This document shows positions 1 through 11,695 of a stretch of DNA of 64,000 nucleotides, piece after piece. This DNA is from Marasmius tenuissimus. Its lineage: Eukaryota > Basidiomycota > Agaricomycetes > Agaricales > Marasmiaceae. Both the position numbers and the translations under genes were made by a program. The stretch lies in assembly GCA_029532415.1 (NCBI GenBank), contig JAQOTA010000048.1, forward strand, positions 670,001 through 734,000, in the 5' to 3' direction. The notes beneath the pieces are model-generated. The model saw only the letters and a program-made list of their open reading frames with translations, ran no database searches and was not told where the DNA came from. How positions within the stretch are numbered: position 1 is the stretch's first letter; each line of letters starts with the position of its first letter.

Positions 1-1774
1 GCCGGACGTGCCAGTGGCCTGCCAAGCTGTATCTCGTTTAAATGACTCCTTCGAGACTGATGGTGACCCGTCAGCATCTGGTGTGTCCTTTCACTTACTT
101 TCTCGGGGTATCTCTTTGACCTTACTCTCGTAGACCATCTCATTGAGCCACTGCTTCCCGCACGGTTTGCCCGCATCCGGACAACGTCTTCACGGAGTGC
201 CCAACTCGAGCCATAATCCGGGCTACGTGGTATCGCCTGAGTCTCCCGTGGATTTTGTGTAAATACCCCCCCGCCAAATCAATGCCTTTTTCTCGTTCCC
301 GATTGGTTGTGATCGTCCCTGGTGGCTCAAAGATTCACAACTAGAATGTTCTTCTCTGATAACTTAAGTATTTGGTTTTCCTCTCCCCTCTCTAGGACCG
401 CTGAAGTCGCTGTGCCACTGAGCTGAGGTCAACAATACGTTGATTGGGTGCCATTGAACTTTATGGTTGCTCAATCACTCGGAGCCGGTGAGAGACGCGC
501 CTTGCACGCGACCACTCTAACAGGCGACTTGGGTTCTTCCGCTCACGTCCGATTTCATTCTTTTCTTCCACTTTGGCAAATAGTCTTTTCTCGGCGTGGT
601 TTTGCATACGGACGCTGTAGTACTATATAGGCAGGTAGCTGTTAGTAGGACAATCTCGCCCAGAGCCTGCCCTCAAGTCGTCACGTGAGGGCGTCGTCAG
701 CGGTTTCCAGTGTCCACATGTCGTGTCGTAGCTTAGCTCGGGACTCAAACTGGTTACTATTAGCCACCATTACAACGTTGCACATTCCGACCAACCTTCC
801 ATCAGCAAAGCATTAACCTAGGCCGATTCGGACCGAAACTGTTCTTCGTGCCGGTTTCTTCATGCTTGAATCTCAACAGTGGACACTCCTCAAACAGTCT
901 TGACTCTTTAAGCAGGGAACGAGGCTAAACGGGACTGAACGAAGTCTTACGAGAGCTCAAGTGTGTCTTAATGCCGCGGGCGGTCTCTCACAGCTCCTTG
1001 CAAGAACGATGAAAGTGCGACAGGCGGACTGGGATCTGGGAGTCAGATACATGATGAGTACTGGGTCAACGCAGGACGGGTCAGTCGATTCTCCAGAACT
1101 CGCACGGGTCTCCATAAAACCAATCTAGCCAAGGCGAAGAGTTATGCGGGGGAAGCGCAGACCGGATCAACGGTTTGAAGACTCCACTGAGACGCTCACC
1201 GTTCAGGCCTCGGGACGGCAATGACGGGTTTGAGGTCGCCAACTGTTCATTACACTAGAATCTAGGTGTTGAAAAGTGACAAGGGACATAGGGAGGGGGG
1301 TCCGATCGATGATCATGGAACTTGTGGCTTTTCATGAACAGTTACACTGAATGTAATATCTGGTCTAGGCTCGTGGATCCTGACGTTCGTTAGACTCGAG
1401 CCGATTACTACGGAGACGTTTCAATGTGGCTGCAGGCTCCTATCGAGCACATTGGGCCCCAAAAGACTAGTCGGGTGCCCATTCAAACTGTCTGCGAAGA
1501 TCTGGGGTCCAACGCTCAACAATCGACCGGCGCCTCATATCAAATATGCAGACTTCAGAAGAAATGTTCCGAACAGCAACGCTCCACAAGTATCAATTCT
1601 GGGGTCCGACTGAAAACATAAAAGGTGGGGACCAAAGGATGTCGACCTTCAACTCGCTGCTAGCATACAGCTCTCGGTCGTTCTCACAGCCTCAAACGCC
1701 TAAAAGTAAGCACAACCATTGTTGGTCATCGTCCAGCTTCGAGTCCAACCGTCGTATTGCCTCCCAGTCATTCG
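1..1774. other. No recognisable gene
   Basis: Open frames here are short, overlap on both strands and match no family I know. There are no convincing splice-linked exons and no transposon ends or long repeats that I can see. It may be decayed sequence or the 5' region of the nuclease-like gene that follows. Confidence 0.5.
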
Positions 1775-2362
1775 ATGACAGACAGAGAGACGATGGCAGA
1801 CCCAGAGCCCAAGGGTGGAATGATACACGACATCGTCGAGTGGGGGAACAAGAACGGGGCAAAGATCGCGGAGGCGTACAGCTTCAATGGTGGATGGGAA
1901 GGATGGGTCCAAGTGGAACTCGCCATGGCAATGAAAAAGGCCTTCAGTCATGACTTTCCCGGCTATGGCATCACCGTTACTCGCGAGGACGTCGTTTATG
2001 ACAACAAGCAGCGATCGGATCTTCTCATCTCCACTTCGAAGGCAGGACAACACTTCACCAACATGCTCGAGCTGAAATGCGAGACTTCGAGAGTCGGTGG
2101 AGCTTCTGCTTTCCGCACTGCGGTCGCGGCAGATTGCGATAAGGTCAACAAGGGGCAAATCACTGCCATGAAGTACCTTCCGTGTAAGGCGTGGGTCATC
2201 GCCTTCAGTGTGACGAAAGATTTAAAGGATCTGAAGGTGGAAGGAGTAAACTTGCAAGCGTATCCGAAAAGGATTGATGCAAAGCCGATAACCATCACGC
2301 TGTATTATGGGGTCAAGTACTTCAGGCTTCCGAAGCCAGACTCAGACGACGAGATCATGTAG
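1775..2362 (+). CDS. PD-(D/E)XK nuclease-like protein, 195 aa, single exon
   Basis: Intronless frame of 195 codons from the first ATG at 1775; a second ATG at 1793 sits in a comparable context. I do not recognise the exact family. The middle of the protein has the spacing of a PD-(D/E)XK nuclease core: Glu48 in VQVE on a predicted helix, Asp82 in the strand-like SDLLIS, and Glu99-Leu-Lys101 in the strand-like MLELKCE, followed by a helix. That arrangement is the catalytic signature of restriction-endonuclease-fold enzymes, so a DNA- or RNA-cleaving role is inferred, not shown. The C-terminus is acidic (PDSDDEIM). There is no signal peptide or membrane segment, so it is probably cytosolic or nuclear. 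It stands alone between two gene-free stretches. The fold call is moderately sure; the function is unknown. Confidence 0.6.
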   Translation: MTDRETMADPEPKGGMIHDIVEWGNKNGAKIAEAYSFNGGWEGWVQVELAMAMKKAFSHDFPGYGITVTREDVVYDNKQRSDLLISTSKAGQHFTNMLELKCETSRVGGASAFRTAVAADCDKVNKGQITAMKYLPCKAWVIAFSVTKDLKDLKVEGVNLQAYPKRIDAKPITITLYYGVKYFRLPKPDSDDEIM

Positions 2363-3019
2363 AATAATTGTAATGTACATGTAGTCCGGTCAATTGTAAA
2401 TTGTAAAACAATGTAGGTTCACTTATATATACGATAATCCTCGGTCCACTTATTGATGGCCGTTTGGCGCACCATTTATGAATATTGAATCCTCCTTTCT
2501 TCCCCCCACCTAGTCTTGCAAGTCAGACTCCAGGATTGCGTTTTTTGTCTGTATAAAGGGGGGAATTAACCCCCACCACCATGTCCGCAAATTCCTTGTC
2601 TCAGTGGAGGTCACCTGGGCTCCGGCCTGAGGTGCGTAGTGTGGCACACTCGTTCGTGTTTCGGTCGACAAAACGGCGCGACTTTACTAACTTTTGGGGC
2701 ACGCTATCGCCCTAATTGTCGACGGTCTGGGAACTTTGGTCGCCCAAACCAATTCGCAAACAGCGGTTGTACCACAAGTTCCACAAGAATGCACGCTTCG
2801 AGCATTTTGTGTTCTGATTGACACTCAACGGATTATTTTGAATTCATGCCTCGCCTGAATGCTCACAATTCAGAGGCTTGCTGTTATATAGTACGCTCGA
2901 GAGAGTGAGAAAGATGAGGACGTTTGTATATGTAACGAATGTAATATTATCAAAGTCGGTGTCTTGAGACGATCTGTGACTCCCGAAGCTCAAGCCTAGC
3001 TTGGCGTGTCAACGCGACC
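2363..3019. other. Intergenic
   Basis: No family match on either strand. It holds the 3' flanks of the convergent nuclease-like gene and the aminotransferase gene. Only short overlapping open frames are present. Confidence 0.5.
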
Positions 3020-4879
3020 TCACGCCGCGAGCTCTTTTCTGGCCTCTAGGATGGTTTTCTTCAGTCTCTTCAATGCCTCCTCTACTTCACTCGCATGAAG
3101 CAAGCTGAATGACGCCCGGACATATCCCGTTTTCCTCGGCTCACTGCCAGGAAGGAACACAGTCCCAGGAAGAGCAAGGACACCGTTTTGGAAAGCCTTA
3201 GTCCTGATCAGCGCCTCTGAGTCTCCATCACTCGATACACTAGAAGGGTCAACGATAATTTTGAACCTTGGGAACTTCGTCAGGACATGTCGGAGGACAG
3301 TAAGTGAGGAGACATTTCACCAATAGAACATGCCAGCCTTCGGCTTCTCCCATTTCGCCAATGCTCCGCCGTCGTTGCCGTTGCCAGCCCCAAGATACTT
3401 TTGCATGTAGGTTTCGAATACGTCGCACTTCCGTCTGTAGAAGGCCGCGACTTGAGATGCGTGGAGTAGGAAACCCTCAAACCCCCAAGACGGCGACGAA
3501 AACAGAGTGTAAGTGATCATTTGAGTCAGAGTTGGGGTTTGGAGATTGATGGAGGCAGTCTTTACGCGCGAGTATTAGCGATAACATTCGATATTAGATC
3601 GAGCGTGGAAACTTACACATCGAACCATTGCATCTATGATAGGTTCAGGCCCACTCGCCCACCCAATTCTCATACCTGCAGAAAGGATCTTGGACAAGCT
3701 GTCGAACCGTACGACACGTCCTACTTGAAGGCCTTCCCGCTCCGCCAGGGTGGCTTCTAGAGCAAAATAAGACGGAGGTTGTGGGGTGTCCGCATAGTAT
3801 AGGTAGTAGTACGGATCGTCTATAATGATGCTTTGAGTGCCTCCTCCACAGGAGTAAAGAGACATTCATACCTTCTAGGATGAGAAAATCATGCTCTTGT
3901 GCCAGTTTGAGCACCTCTATCTTCCGCTCGGTGGTAGCCGTCGCGCCCGATGGGTTGCTACCCGTGGGGACAGTGTAAAAGACCTTTGGCTTCGGCTTTC
4001 CTGCCGGCCATGACTCCAGAATCGATCGGAGGTGAGAAACCGACACGCCATTCTCGTCGGTCTGTATCTCTATGTTATAAGGGGCATCCATTGGTACCAG
4101 TGTGCGCGATAAAAGACCCTTGGAAAACTGACCGATTTGAGGTGAGTGCGAGCTATGAAGAACCGTAAGGACGCCGCTGCAGAGATAGGTCGATCACCAA
4201 TGGATAGAAAAGCTCACGCAATGAAGCTGGACCTACGGGTAGACCGGAGACTCCACCAGAACGGAGTCCCCGTCGTTCAATATCGACTCAAGAGCCTTAA
4301 GTGAACACGGTCGTTCAGTGTAGCCATTGGAAGTGAAGCAATAGCACCAACCTTGTATAGTACGTCTTGGCTTCCAACGCCGATCGTGACTTTCCACCCT
4401 TCGTATGCAGTCCCATGGTTGTAGAGCTCGCATTTTCTTCCGTGTACCTTCTCTTGAAGGGTAGAGAACCATCCCATCAACTTTGGGACACCACCTTCCT
4501 CAGCATACTGCAATGCTTCTTCTAATTCCGCCTTGCTCAGTTTGATATCGACCAAATCGGCAGCTTCATCGCTCTCCGTCTTTTCGTCTTGGATGTTTCG
4601 AATCTCGGATTTCGGATCGCGGATAGAAAGAGAAAGCGACGCGATAGGGAACGTAGTCGGATTGGGTTTACCAGCGAGAAGAGAAAGAAGGCCGGGTGTT
4701 TGCTCGAGGGGAAAGAGGGAACGGACTAACAAGTATCATTAAAGATCATGTTGCAACGCGACTGATAGAATGTACTTACTCGGATTTGACTTGCGCTCTA
4801 ATGCTTCGGTCGAAAGGAATCGTGCCCGATAGTGGGATGCAGGGACTTGCTGTAATGTCCTGGTAGTTTGTTGGGTCAT
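3020..4879 (-). CDS. PLP-dependent class I/II aminotransferase (ARO8 / 2-aminoadipate type)
   Basis: Fold type I aminotransferase that moves amino groups between amino acids (aromatic or 2-aminoadipate type) and 2-oxoacids. The start at 4879 begins MTQQTTRTLQQ; exon 1 then runs through a spliced codon into IRSLFPLEQTPGLLSLLAGK, the usual N-terminal substrate-binding segment. Later exons carry GSQDVLYK, ALESILNDGDSVLVESPVYP, KPKVFYTVPTGSNPSG, LILEDDPYYYLYY and the PLP-lysine motif DSLSKILSAGMRIGW. The last intron joins AGMFYW to FKIIVDP and the protein ends EARKELAA. About seven short introns were placed by keeping family motifs in frame. All expected core motifs are present, so it looks functional; the segment after the ESPVYP exon is diverged. 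It lies 350 bases downstream of DAO-A on the same strand, which fits a shared amino-acid pathway but does not prove one. The exact substrate cannot be told. Confidence 0.88.
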
Positions 4880-5228
4880 GATAAGCTCTTGGAGGGGGGA
4901 GAGGTTGGGGGCATGGTCGAAGTGAGAATCCCTCCTTTAACAAAACCCATTCCGGGTGACTCGGTGTATGAGCGGAATTTCTTTGTTCCAATGCATAGTC
5001 GAGTTAGTCAGGGAAATTTGGGCAGATTGGCGCTCAATTGGGGATCCCCATCTGGCTTAGGGGCCCCAAGGGAGTTCAGTCTAAAGAGCTGTCCAAGTTG
5101 GGACGTGTCGACGCGGGTGTGATGATCATATTATTTGTCACGACGCAGGCGAAGTTATACCGTAGCAACTGCGAGTTCGTGCGAGACCCCCGTGTACTGG
5201 GCTTCGCTGCGCAGCTCTATATACCGTG

Positions 5229-6663
5229 TCACGAAAGTGCCTCAACGAGCAAGCCAACGGCTGCCTTGGCGCTCCCCCACGAAGACTGAAATCCTGCACC
5301 TGCGTGACCGTAGTTGGTGACGACTGGAATTTTCTTCTCCTTCCCCTCGAGGTGGAAGAACAGGGTTTCCAACCTAATCCCGCCTTTCCGAGCGGGGCGT
5401 AATCCACATCCTGATTCGACGATCAGTGGCCTTACGTCGTCGACTGTAGGTGTTCGTTGAGCCCGAATCTCGGGTGGGGCAAGTTCTGGACATAGGGAAA
5501 GACCGCGTCGAAGTATAGCTTCCGTTGTCTCTGACCGAGCAGTTGGGTACCTTCCAAGCAGCGTAAGTATCAAGGCGTCACAAAATTTCGAGCAGCACGT
5601 ACCAGTCATCATTGCCAAAGGTACCGCCGACCACCACCTATTCCGGTGCAGGACGTCAGGAGAGAAGAGTTAGTGAAACGGAGCCTACTAACATCACCTG
5701 AACGCCTCGGGATGACATACGAATCGTGGTGCGATGGTCCTGCAGGGCCAGAGAAAGTCCTCCCAAACTTGATCCATGGTGCCTTCACGAGAACTGTTTG
5801 GCCACGAATAGGATACATCTCCTTATCCTCAATTCCACCCAAGTTACGGGTCCCCAAGCCAGTACACACCACCACAGCATCCACCGGACTCGGCTGTTTG
5901 TTAGCAGCGAAAACGCCTGCGCCGCCTTCAACGATCTCGTTGATATGCTGCACGTTGCCTCGGGTGATGGATCCACCTGCAGCAAGGAGTCGCGAAAGCA
6001 GATAGGCAAGATATCTGGGAGAGTCAATTGTGACAGTCGTAAATTCAACGCCTTGGGCAGCGCCTTCAACAAGATCTTGTTTCGGAATTTCTCTGAACTG
6101 ATGAGCTCGTCAGCTCTGTGAACATGTTCAGCAGCAACTTCCGACTCACGTCAGGATACCACGACATAGGAATGTCTTCTGGTTTCTCCCGGAAATATTC
6201 TGTTTGGGCAATGCGCATGAGACAAGCTTCAGCGGCGCCACCCTGCTCAGATAGCTTCCAAAATTCCTGGAACGTATCTCGTTCGATCTCTGTACGAAGT
6301 GAAGGCGAGATTAGCATCGAGTCGACTCCCCAGTTGCGAAAACTTACTTTGTCGCTCAGAATCCGGAAATATGGTGTGTGTAACATGTTGTGCACCCTAT
6401 CGCTTTCAGTCAGAGGTGAAGGGGCTGCATTACAGGAACACCGTACAGCCCAATGACTCGTGTATCTGATCGATTTAGGATCCGTAGGGAGTACATCGGC
6501 AATAACAGTTACCGTGAATCCACCACGCTCCTGGATACTCACCGCCGTAGTAAGCCCAATAACACCTGCGAAAGAGTAAATCAGAACAGTTGCCCCTGTT
6601 ATGTGCGAGCTATACGGTACCTGCGCCCAGCACGACAATCTGCTTGATCTGGTCCGTCGACAT
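5229..6663 (-). CDS. D-amino-acid oxidase, copy A (FAD)
   Basis: FAD enzyme that oxidises D-amino acids to 2-oxoacids, ammonia and hydrogen peroxide. Exon 1 is MSTDQIKQIVVLGAG and is spliced to VIGLTTAVSIQERGG, giving the dinucleotide-binding GxGxxG. Further exons give IRYTSHWA, a family-typical region around PVDAVVVCTGLG, RGQTVLVKAPW, SYVIPRRSGDVVVGGTFG with the substrate-carboxylate Arg, and near the C-terminus VVTNYGHAGAGFQSSWG. All exons join in frame without stops. The C-terminus is VEALS, which is not a peroxisomal PTS1 signal, although this enzyme class is normally peroxisomal. A paralogue in opposite orientation is at 14745-16179, and a decayed piece of a third copy is at about 9905-10160. 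The aminotransferase gene follows on the same strand. Confidence 0.88.
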
Positions 6664-7350
6664 GAGAGTAGTAAAAGACGTGATACATCGGTGTGTTCAT
6701 GTGCTCGATAACATATAGGGAGGGATGCAACCCGTGATGAAGTGAATTGACGCAGTTCTCGATACTAAGGCACTCCGTATCATGCTCCCTGATTCAATAG
6801 CCTTCACACTGGTAACCAAATCCGCAGCCTCCAGCAAATTTTCTCTATTGCTCACGATGGTTAGATTACAAGCTGAGGATGCGCAGCCCGTGTATTTGGG
6901 GCGTGGATTTGCCCATGAAATTTCTGGAAAGTCCACAGCGATGGCGGCCGACATTCATACCGATCGCAGCGTGCCATATGCAGTTGTTGAGCAAAAGTGC
7001 ATACCTTCTTACCCTGCCCATTTGACCGACGTGCAATCGAGACCAAGGCTGAGTTGGATATGGCTGTCAATATGGGTGTTAGACGAAAAGGCTTGACGCA
7101 AGTTGATGATAACTCACCGCAATAGAAGTTTTTAGACGAGTGAAAACTCGCCCTTGGACGAGGAAACAAGAAGAGTGAATGATATCGATAAGTCTGAGTC
7201 ACATCGGATGGCATTGACGAACGTGTTTATGTGAAACGTGTCTTCTCGTAGGTGCCTACAGCTTCTGTTCACTGAAACGAATTTATTCCCGTTGGAATTG
7301 ACCATATATCAAGCTGCACCAAGAGTTCGCAAAACTCACGTATTACCTCG
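6435..7350. repeat. Segmental duplication, copy 1 (DAO-A 5' part plus upstream flank)
   Basis: This block contains DAO-A exons 1 and 2 and about 700 bases upstream. It is recognisable again at 9900-10800 in the same orientation. Matching landmarks in order are the YTSHWA exon, the first exon, a stretch around 6690-6800, and a stretch around 7237-7345 containing gtcttctcgtag. The copies are diverged and interrupted by indels, so the duplication is old. Confidence 0.7.
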
Positions 7351-8393
7351 TTGTCTAAGCCAAACTGTCCCTGTAAGTCCTCGCTATCTGAGGTCACGCC
7401 ATATGTCCTTTATGCTGGTATTGGGTCTGGCCGTGGGGTATCGGAGAGAGATAGCGAGGCAGGGTGGTTGTGGTGAAATGACAGGTGAAGCAGAGTCGAT
7501 AATGCAGTTACGAAGTCGGACTGTCGGCTATGACTTACCCAATTATAGAAGCACCCTGACCGGGCCGGACCGTACTGTGCTGTCCTTCCGAGTATACGTA
7601 CGTCGGCGTATTACTACTAGTACTAGCAGCTTGCTCTCGACACTCCAACACTGATTAGGAACACTCAGCTCTCCTAAATCTGGACAAAAGCCTTCCCGCG
7701 CCCTCACATAAGTATCAACAGAACCGTGGCCAGCACCGCAACTTCGACAGGCGGGACGGGACACGGCACGTTCTTCAAGACTCTCAACTTCTTTGACTAT
7801 CACAGGTCATAAACCTTATCCTCGTCTCGTGTAACTGGCCTGATGATGTTTGCTAACGATTGCAAGCGACGTGCGTGCCTTGTCAGGCCTTGTCCTCTCC
7901 GAAATTGAGCTGGTGATAAGGACCAGGTGCCGATTGTGACGCTGCAGCTACAGAACTGGGAGGAATTTCATGCTGTAGTTTCATGTGTGATGGCTCGAAA
8001 TGATTTAGGGAGGTTGATGATGGTATCGCGGGCAGTAAACAGGTTTCTTCAATACTTCAAACACCTTTTGCGGACCCTCTGACAAGCCGTTGCGACTAAG
8101 AAAAGCTAAGCCACACTTCGTAATATAACAATGAGAAGAGATCCACCGACATTCAGATTAAAACACTGAAAAAGGGTATCAAACAAGACGCTCCAGTTGG
8201 CGCTGCCATTTACAGGTTCAAAGTGTCCTTTGGAGTAATAGTATCGTACAGCGTCATTCAAGCGCTCTCGCGATAAGGAGGGGGGGAGGAGCTCTGCGTC
8301 ATCAGTTTCGTGCGCGAGTCATTCGAATGCGAGACAATCGTCGACGTCCGAATGCTTGACGTCAAGGGATAGGCTGAGTGAGAGTAAGGTGAG
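6664..8393. other. Intergenic, upstream of DAO-A
   Basis: The left half is the duplicated DAO flank described separately. No product is recognisable on either strand; the open frames at 6861-7214 (-) and 7238-7654 (+) lack family motifs. I see nothing definable from about 7350 to 8393. Confidence 0.5.
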
Positions 8394-9115
8394 CTATTTG
8401 GCAGTCCTCTTCGGCGTGTTTGAGCCTGACTCACGAATTACTCGAAACTCAGAGGGCTTGACTGGGCTATCGGCGTCTCCCCGTCTTCGTCTATAACCCC
8501 TCCGTTTCCACCACAACAGAAGGCAAGCTAACCCCGCCATGACTACCGCTGTAGCGGCAACAGATATCCCGGCCACAGTACTCGCAGGTATGGATTCATT
8601 TGGAACTTTGACGGCTACTGTGGTTGTAGGTATCGGAGTGCTGGGGGTGGAGAGCGTAAATGAGGATGGAGATGGCCGGCTAGGTGCAAATTCCAAGTAG
8701 TCAATGTACGTGTGGCTGAAGTTGGCCGTCGCCTTCATGGTCAATGTATGTACTCCATCTTCCAATGTCGGAGAACTGAACATGAGTTGGTTATACACAG
8801 GCTGCTTCTGCGGAGAAGCGGACCAACTAACAGGCTCTCCATTATCGACATCGAAGAAGTTGAGCGTCGGAGAAGTGGCCAGGTCGCCAGATATTGTCCC
8901 GTATACAGTGACTTTCGTTCCTGAGCACCGGACAAGATAAGCTGAGGATCGACTGGTCCAAATAACGACCAACCTTCAAACCGGAAAATCATCTGAGCAT
9001 CTACAGCCTGTGTCCAATGCGTCGAATGCATGAACTCGGCCTCGACTCCGTCTTTGTGCCAATCCTGGGGTGGGGTGTAGACCAGACGAGGGTCAGTGTC
9101 GTCTATTCGCTGCAT
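8394..9115 (-). CDS. Single-pass membrane protein of common Agaricomycete architecture
   Basis: Two exons. The first ATG is at 9115 (MQRIDDTDPRLVYTPP). Exon 1 ends after MIFRFEG and is spliced across about 48 bases to TKVTVYGTISGDLA, which restores a beta-rich ectodomain pattern. The ectodomain continues to YIDYLEFAPSR, then a Ser/Thr/Pro linker, one membrane helix (about VAGISVAATAVVMAGLACLLLWW written as two parts: VAGISVAATAVV, MAGLACLLLWW), an Arg-rich stop-transfer KRRGYRRRRG and a short cytosolic tail. Many mushroom genomes encode such proteins; they are presumed surface or sensor proteins with no established function. No N-terminal signal peptide is visible, so an upstream exon may be missing. 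The gene at 53704-55780 has the same layout. Confidence 0.65.
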
Positions 9116-9899
9116 TGCTATCACGCCCCGAATACAATAAACACGGATTCCGATGGTTGAGATGGATATGGGGCAAAGTACGACTTTGAGATTGATTTGT
9201 ACTGTGTTTCCACTACTGTTCGAAGCCCTTAGTGCGGAAGGAGCCTGCTTTCCGAAAGACGAGCCTGGTCGAGCAAACTAATGTTACAGTCGATCCGGGA
9301 AACCTTGTCATGCCTTTTGTTGTGAAATTTTTGCTGGAAACGGGTCGAGGTATGCGAGTATCCCCGTCTGGTGAAACTCTCGGCAGTTTGCATTTTTGTA
9401 TCACTTTCTATCAGGGATGTTCGCTGACCCTCGTATACTTCCGAGATCATGCCTAACCAAAAGGTCCAACCAAAAGTTCACGCGAAGGAACGGGACATGA
9501 CAAGGTTTCCTGGGTCGACTGGAACGGAGAAAGAAAAAGATGTTTCGCGTTCGTTGGAGGTCAAAAGGTCAAAGACGGGCTATAAATGCCTTTCAAGGCG
9601 GCAACGGACCTTTCCTTATGAAAATTTTTTGATCCTTGGAGCAGCAGGTAGTCTTGGCGCGCATCACATCTCCACGCAACCCTACGTTTGATCATCGAGG
9701 ACCTCCGCCCCTGGACCTAGGTTCCAACACGGTGCCCGTGAACCAGACAGATTCTCTGCTTGACAACGACGATTAGGGAGCTAAAAAATGACTGATAGCG
9801 GTATTTCGACAAGACCATCCAGCAGGATCGGGAAACATGGTGCTTGTGGCATGCTTGGCGCCCTATTCACTTTCGATGAGGAAGAAGCAAAAGCTGCGT
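9116..9899. other. Intergenic
   Basis: Short overlapping open frames only. A 17-base string around 9498 (acaaggtttcctgggtc) nearly repeats part of the sequence around 9290, but no larger element could be delimited. Confidence 0.4.
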
Positions 9900-10800
9900 T
9901 ATAGAAACAGCGTACAGCCCAGTGACTCGTGTATCTGATCGAATTAGGACCCGTAGGAAGTACATCAGCGGCGACGGTCAGTGGTCACCGGTCACCGTGT
10001 ATTCACCGCGCCCTTGGATACTACTTAACCGTAGTGAGCCTAATGACACCTTGTAAAAGGTGAGTCAGCACAATTGTTTGCCTCGGATAGACGAGATATA
10101 CAGCACCTGCGCCCAACACAACAATCCGCTTTATTTCGTCCATCGACGTGGGAGTAGTAGGAGATGTTCCATCAGTGGGCTCATGTGCTTGGTATCACAT
10201 AGGGAGGAGGCCATGGTGAGGTGTATTGGCGCAGTTCTGATCTCTAAGGCGTTGTCCAATCCGCAGCCTTCGATATAGATCCTCTGACCTGCAATGGTAA
10301 GAGCCTGGTTTTGCCCGCGCATTTTCCAGAATACGCAGCAATAACGGCGAACTCTCATGGAGATAGGAGACCGGGTACATCCGTGTCTATTTTCTATGTG
10401 GTTGGCGACCACCGATAGGTACGTACCTTGTTGTCCTGCGCTTGGAACCTTCAGCCAGCTGGATGATAGAGGATATCTTTTTACAACCTGTCGACCGACG
10501 CGTCTTGACGCGAATGGATAGGTGAATGAGAAGCCTAAGTTTTCTTGTATTCCCAACGAAAGGATTCAGCAGGGGTCGAGGGTAACTGATCATGACCACG
10601 TTGGAAGTTCTCAGACCGGTGAAGAATCCCGCGAGAATTTCGGGCAGATGATGACATTAATGAACATTGAATGCAGTATGTCTTCTCGTAGAGGTTTCCT
10701 ACAAGGTTTGTTCACTGGAGTATCCAAACTGCATTCCCGTTAGAACTGTTCAGCCTGCACCAACCACATACATAACAAGAAACTCACATTCTGCCCACTA
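9900..10800. repeat. Segmental duplication, copy 2
   Basis: Decayed copy of the block at 6435-7350 in the same orientation. It carries the DAO 5' exons and flank, including the landmark gtcttctcgtag near 10679 and a piece resembling 7290-7345 near 10730-10790. The minus-strand open frame at 10131-10556 overlaps it and shows no family motif. Confidence 0.68.
9905..10160 (-). pseudogene. D-amino-acid oxidase remnant (5' exons only)
   Basis: The reverse strand reads ADVLPTGPNSIRYTSHWAV, nearly identical to DAO-A, then upstream a damaged VSIQ..G exon and a degenerate first exon (VDEIKRIVVLGAG). An insertion near 9978-9995 and frame changes interrupt the FAD exon. Nothing corresponding to the catalytic and C-terminal exons follows. 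It is a dead fragment created with the segmental duplication. Confidence 0.8.
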
Positions 10801-11179
10801 TTATTAGAACATTCCCCGTTCTTTTCTCGTTTCCATTCGTATTCTATTCACTGATGCTGGGTTGGACTGCAGGACATCAGCGACAGAGAGCCAAGGTGGT
10901 GATGGTGGTGGGAACGAAAGGGACAACAGGCGCCATGGCCCCGCACGGACCACCTCGCCCGACTTGCACTGACTTCAAATTCCGCCAAGTAAAACTTGAA
11001 CAGCACCAGTCTCGGTCACGATCCTGTTGCTCGCTGCAGCCAATTCTGCCTCAGTCATTGTCAGGCATGGATATAGAACCCTTATTACGCAAAAAAATTG
11101 GCCGTTCAAGAGGGCAAGCATTGACGACGACGACGGATCTGACTTGATGAAGAAAGACGCGGGCTATAGCGCCTCCGAA
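10801..11179. other. Intergenic between two decayed gene pieces
   Basis: No coding signal. It separates the duplicated DAO flank from the methyltransferase remnant. Confidence 0.4.
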
Positions 11180-11695
11180 TGAGTGCTGACATTGTCACCA
11201 GTCGTCCGGAAACGTCATGAGAAGGTGAGCGCTCCAAATGTTTCTCCGCGTTTCGTTCTGACCTGCCGTTTGTAGTGATCACTCGAGCTGCGATAGTGAC
11301 TCTCGATATGGCAATCACCGAATTAAAACGGAAATTCATCGACAACGACAGCACAAGGAACAGCCTACCTCCCTGCTATGACCGAAACAAAGATCGCAGA
11401 ATTCCTCTTGGAGAAACCTTACTGGTGCTCACGCCGCAAGGATTTTGGGACGCATTCCATCACGCGTTCTCGCGATGGAACTTCATTGTTCCCTCATGAA
11501 CGATGTGGCATAGTAACGTTTTCTTCCTGTTGAACGTTCCTGATCCTGATGGGGAAAACTTTCCCGGAAAAAACCTTGCTTCTCAATGGACGAAACCCCT
11601 CTCACATCTACAACCTCAAGGAAACCATGAACGTCTTGCTGGGACAGAAGGGTCCCAAATTTGGCTATTACTCGACTTTGTAAGTCCCTATTCCC
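11180..11695 (+). pseudogene. O-methyltransferase remnant (5'/middle exons)
   Basis: Aligns by eye with 16990-17655 of the intact methyltransferase gene. Shared landmarks are the gatcactcgag mini-exon near 11278, atggcaatcaccgaattaaa versus the corresponding intron-side sequence of the intact gene, the segment atgaccgaaacaaagatcgc (MTETKIAEFLLEKP), gaaaccatgaacg and a donor-like gtaagtccc near 11682. Most of the winged-helix exon is deleted and frames are broken. Intron sequences are still present, so this is a DNA-level duplicate, not a retrocopy. Confidence 0.75.

Noticed and set aside
5138..6121. Several plus-strand open frames opposite DAO-A
   Set aside because: They are shadows of DAO-A exons; the minus strand carries the family motifs and splice sites.
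8704..8940. Plus-strand open frames opposite the membrane protein gene
   Set aside because: Antisense shadows without motifs.
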